Shown piece by piece: positions 63,596 to 64,000 of a stretch of DNA of 64,000 nt. This stretch comes from Paraburkholderia panacisoli (GTDB lineage: Bacteria; Pseudomonadota; Gammaproteobacteria; Burkholderiales; Burkholderiaceae), in assembly GCF_008369935.1 (NCBI RefSeq), contig NZ_VTUZ01000003.1, forward strand, positions 248,001 through 312,000, written 5' to 3'. The stretch's first letter is position 1. Each line of letters opens with the position of its first letter. Below the pieces are notes generated by a model. That model did not search any database. It saw only the letters and a program-made list of their open reading frames with translations, and was not told where the DNA came from. Both the position numbers and the translations under genes were made by a program.

Positions 63596-63603
63596 TTGCG
63601 GCC
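63596..63603. repeat. 8-bp direct repeat, right copy (TTGCGGCC)
   Basis: Pairs with 60165-60172 as target duplication or core of the RIT insertion. Confidence 0.8.
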
Positions 63604-63973
63604 CTTGCACTGTTCGATGCGCAGGGTCATGCGCTGGCTATCGACGTCGCTGCCCTTCGCAGCGTGAGGGCTCGCGCATGGGCTGCATGCGGGCCATCCG
63701 TTCGGGCTCTTGAGCGTGACTTCGAAGAATAACTTCAGCCCCGTGATCGCGGCGTTCAGCGAGACCAGGCGACGTGCTGCGATCGACCAGATGCAATTGG
63801 TAGCTTCGCAGATCCTCGACGGTGGCGGTATCGGGCGAGCGTCCGGGAAACCGGGCAAACTCGCGCACGATCCGCAGATAGGTGGCTTGCGTCTTGGGCG
63901 AAAACTGGCGCATGCACATGTCGTCGATCATGCACTGACGCAGCCGTCTGACGCTCGGGTGGGAGGAAGTCAT
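63604..63973 (-). pseudogene. 5'-side fragment of disrupted IS91-type tyrosine integrase
   Basis: From ATG 63973 (MTSSHPSVRRLRQCMIDDMC) the frame gives the N-terminal arm-binding domain: QFSPKTQATYLRIVREFARF, SPDTATVEDLRSYQLHLVD. A frameshift moves on to LNAAITGLKLFFEVTLK, then ERMARMQPMREP, then after a deletion of about 60 expected codons SDVDSQRMTLRIEQCKGRK, where the RIT element cuts it. The gene was thus already decayed (frameshifts plus deletion) as well as disrupted by insertion; its order of loss is unclear. The start of the neighbouring IS91-type unit may lie beyond the window. Confidence 0.75.
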
Positions 63974-64000
63974 GATTCGGCTCCTGCTGGAGAACGAGGC

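Noticed and set aside
1..64000. CRISPR arrays, tRNA or rRNA genes, replication origin
   Set aside because: No periodic short repeats, cloverleaf-like segments, or rep/par gene sets were seen on reading; only TadZ is ParA-like and it belongs to the pilus.

Overview
The window is GC-rich, densely coded and typical of Burkholderiaceae (Paraburkholderia/Caballeronia-like). This is inferred from codon use, strong AGGAG/GGAGG ribosome sites, and family content: AAHS and MHS transporters, H-NS-like protein, a Burkholderia-type Tad locus, and a TalrD/GalrD-type dehydratase. The mix of catabolic clusters, stress genes and insertion-sequence debris fits a secondary chromosome or megaplasmid, but no replication gene, rRNA, tRNA or CRISPR array is visible.

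Layout. 0.1-1.7 kb: an FmdB-type zinc ribbon and a secreted Vgb-like propeller. 2.1-8.0 kb: a phosphonate-type operon (phnM, phnD, phnC, phnE, hexapeptide transferase) without the C-P lyase core, then an aldo/keto reductase; near-identical palindromes precede phnM and the reductase. 8.3-12.5 kb: aromatic/steroid-like catabolism (flavoprotein, AAHS transporter, NTF2-like protein) with a broken 4,5-dihydroxyphthalate-decarboxylase-like gene. 12.6-14.8 kb: LysR regulator divergent from pirin and DoxX. 15-23 kb: IS5 remnant, diheme cytochrome c, small proteins, methyltransferase, AtoE-type transporter, MASE4-like histidine kinase, Sel1-like protein. 23.4-32.3 kb: second FmdB protein, DUF305 protein with a YncE-like propeller, IS3 remnant, HD protein, catalase, a minimal H-NS DNA-binding domain, fatty-acid desaturase and Dps; much of this is a stress-protection set.

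32.4-37.9 kb: an MHS transporter and a galactarate/talarate unit (dehydratase, transporter, divergent LacI regulator) with palindromic LacI-type operators. 37.9-50.9 kb: a full Tad/Flp pilus locus on the minus strand, with three Flp pilins (one only 56 residues), prepilin peptidase, an unusual AAA ATPase, RcpC, RcpA, a lipoprotein, TadG, two TadE-like pseudopilins, TadZ, TadA, TadB and TadC. Divergent from it at 52.0-56.8 kb are two GT87-type transferases, a GtrB-like transferase, a methyltransferase and a GtrA flippase: a lipid-linked sugar pathway that could glycosylate the pilus or envelope.

56.8-64.0 kb is a mobile-DNA graveyard (ISKra4 and IS6 remnants, a PhyH dioxygenase, a sterol-desaturase-like protein) ending in the clearest structural find: an intact Recombinase-In-Trio (RIT) element of 3,423 bp. 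It has three consecutive tyrosine recombinases, 25-bp terminal inverted repeats with one mismatch, and an 8-bp direct repeat TTGCGGCC. It sits inside an already decayed integrase gene, whose reading frame is restored on paper by removing the element.
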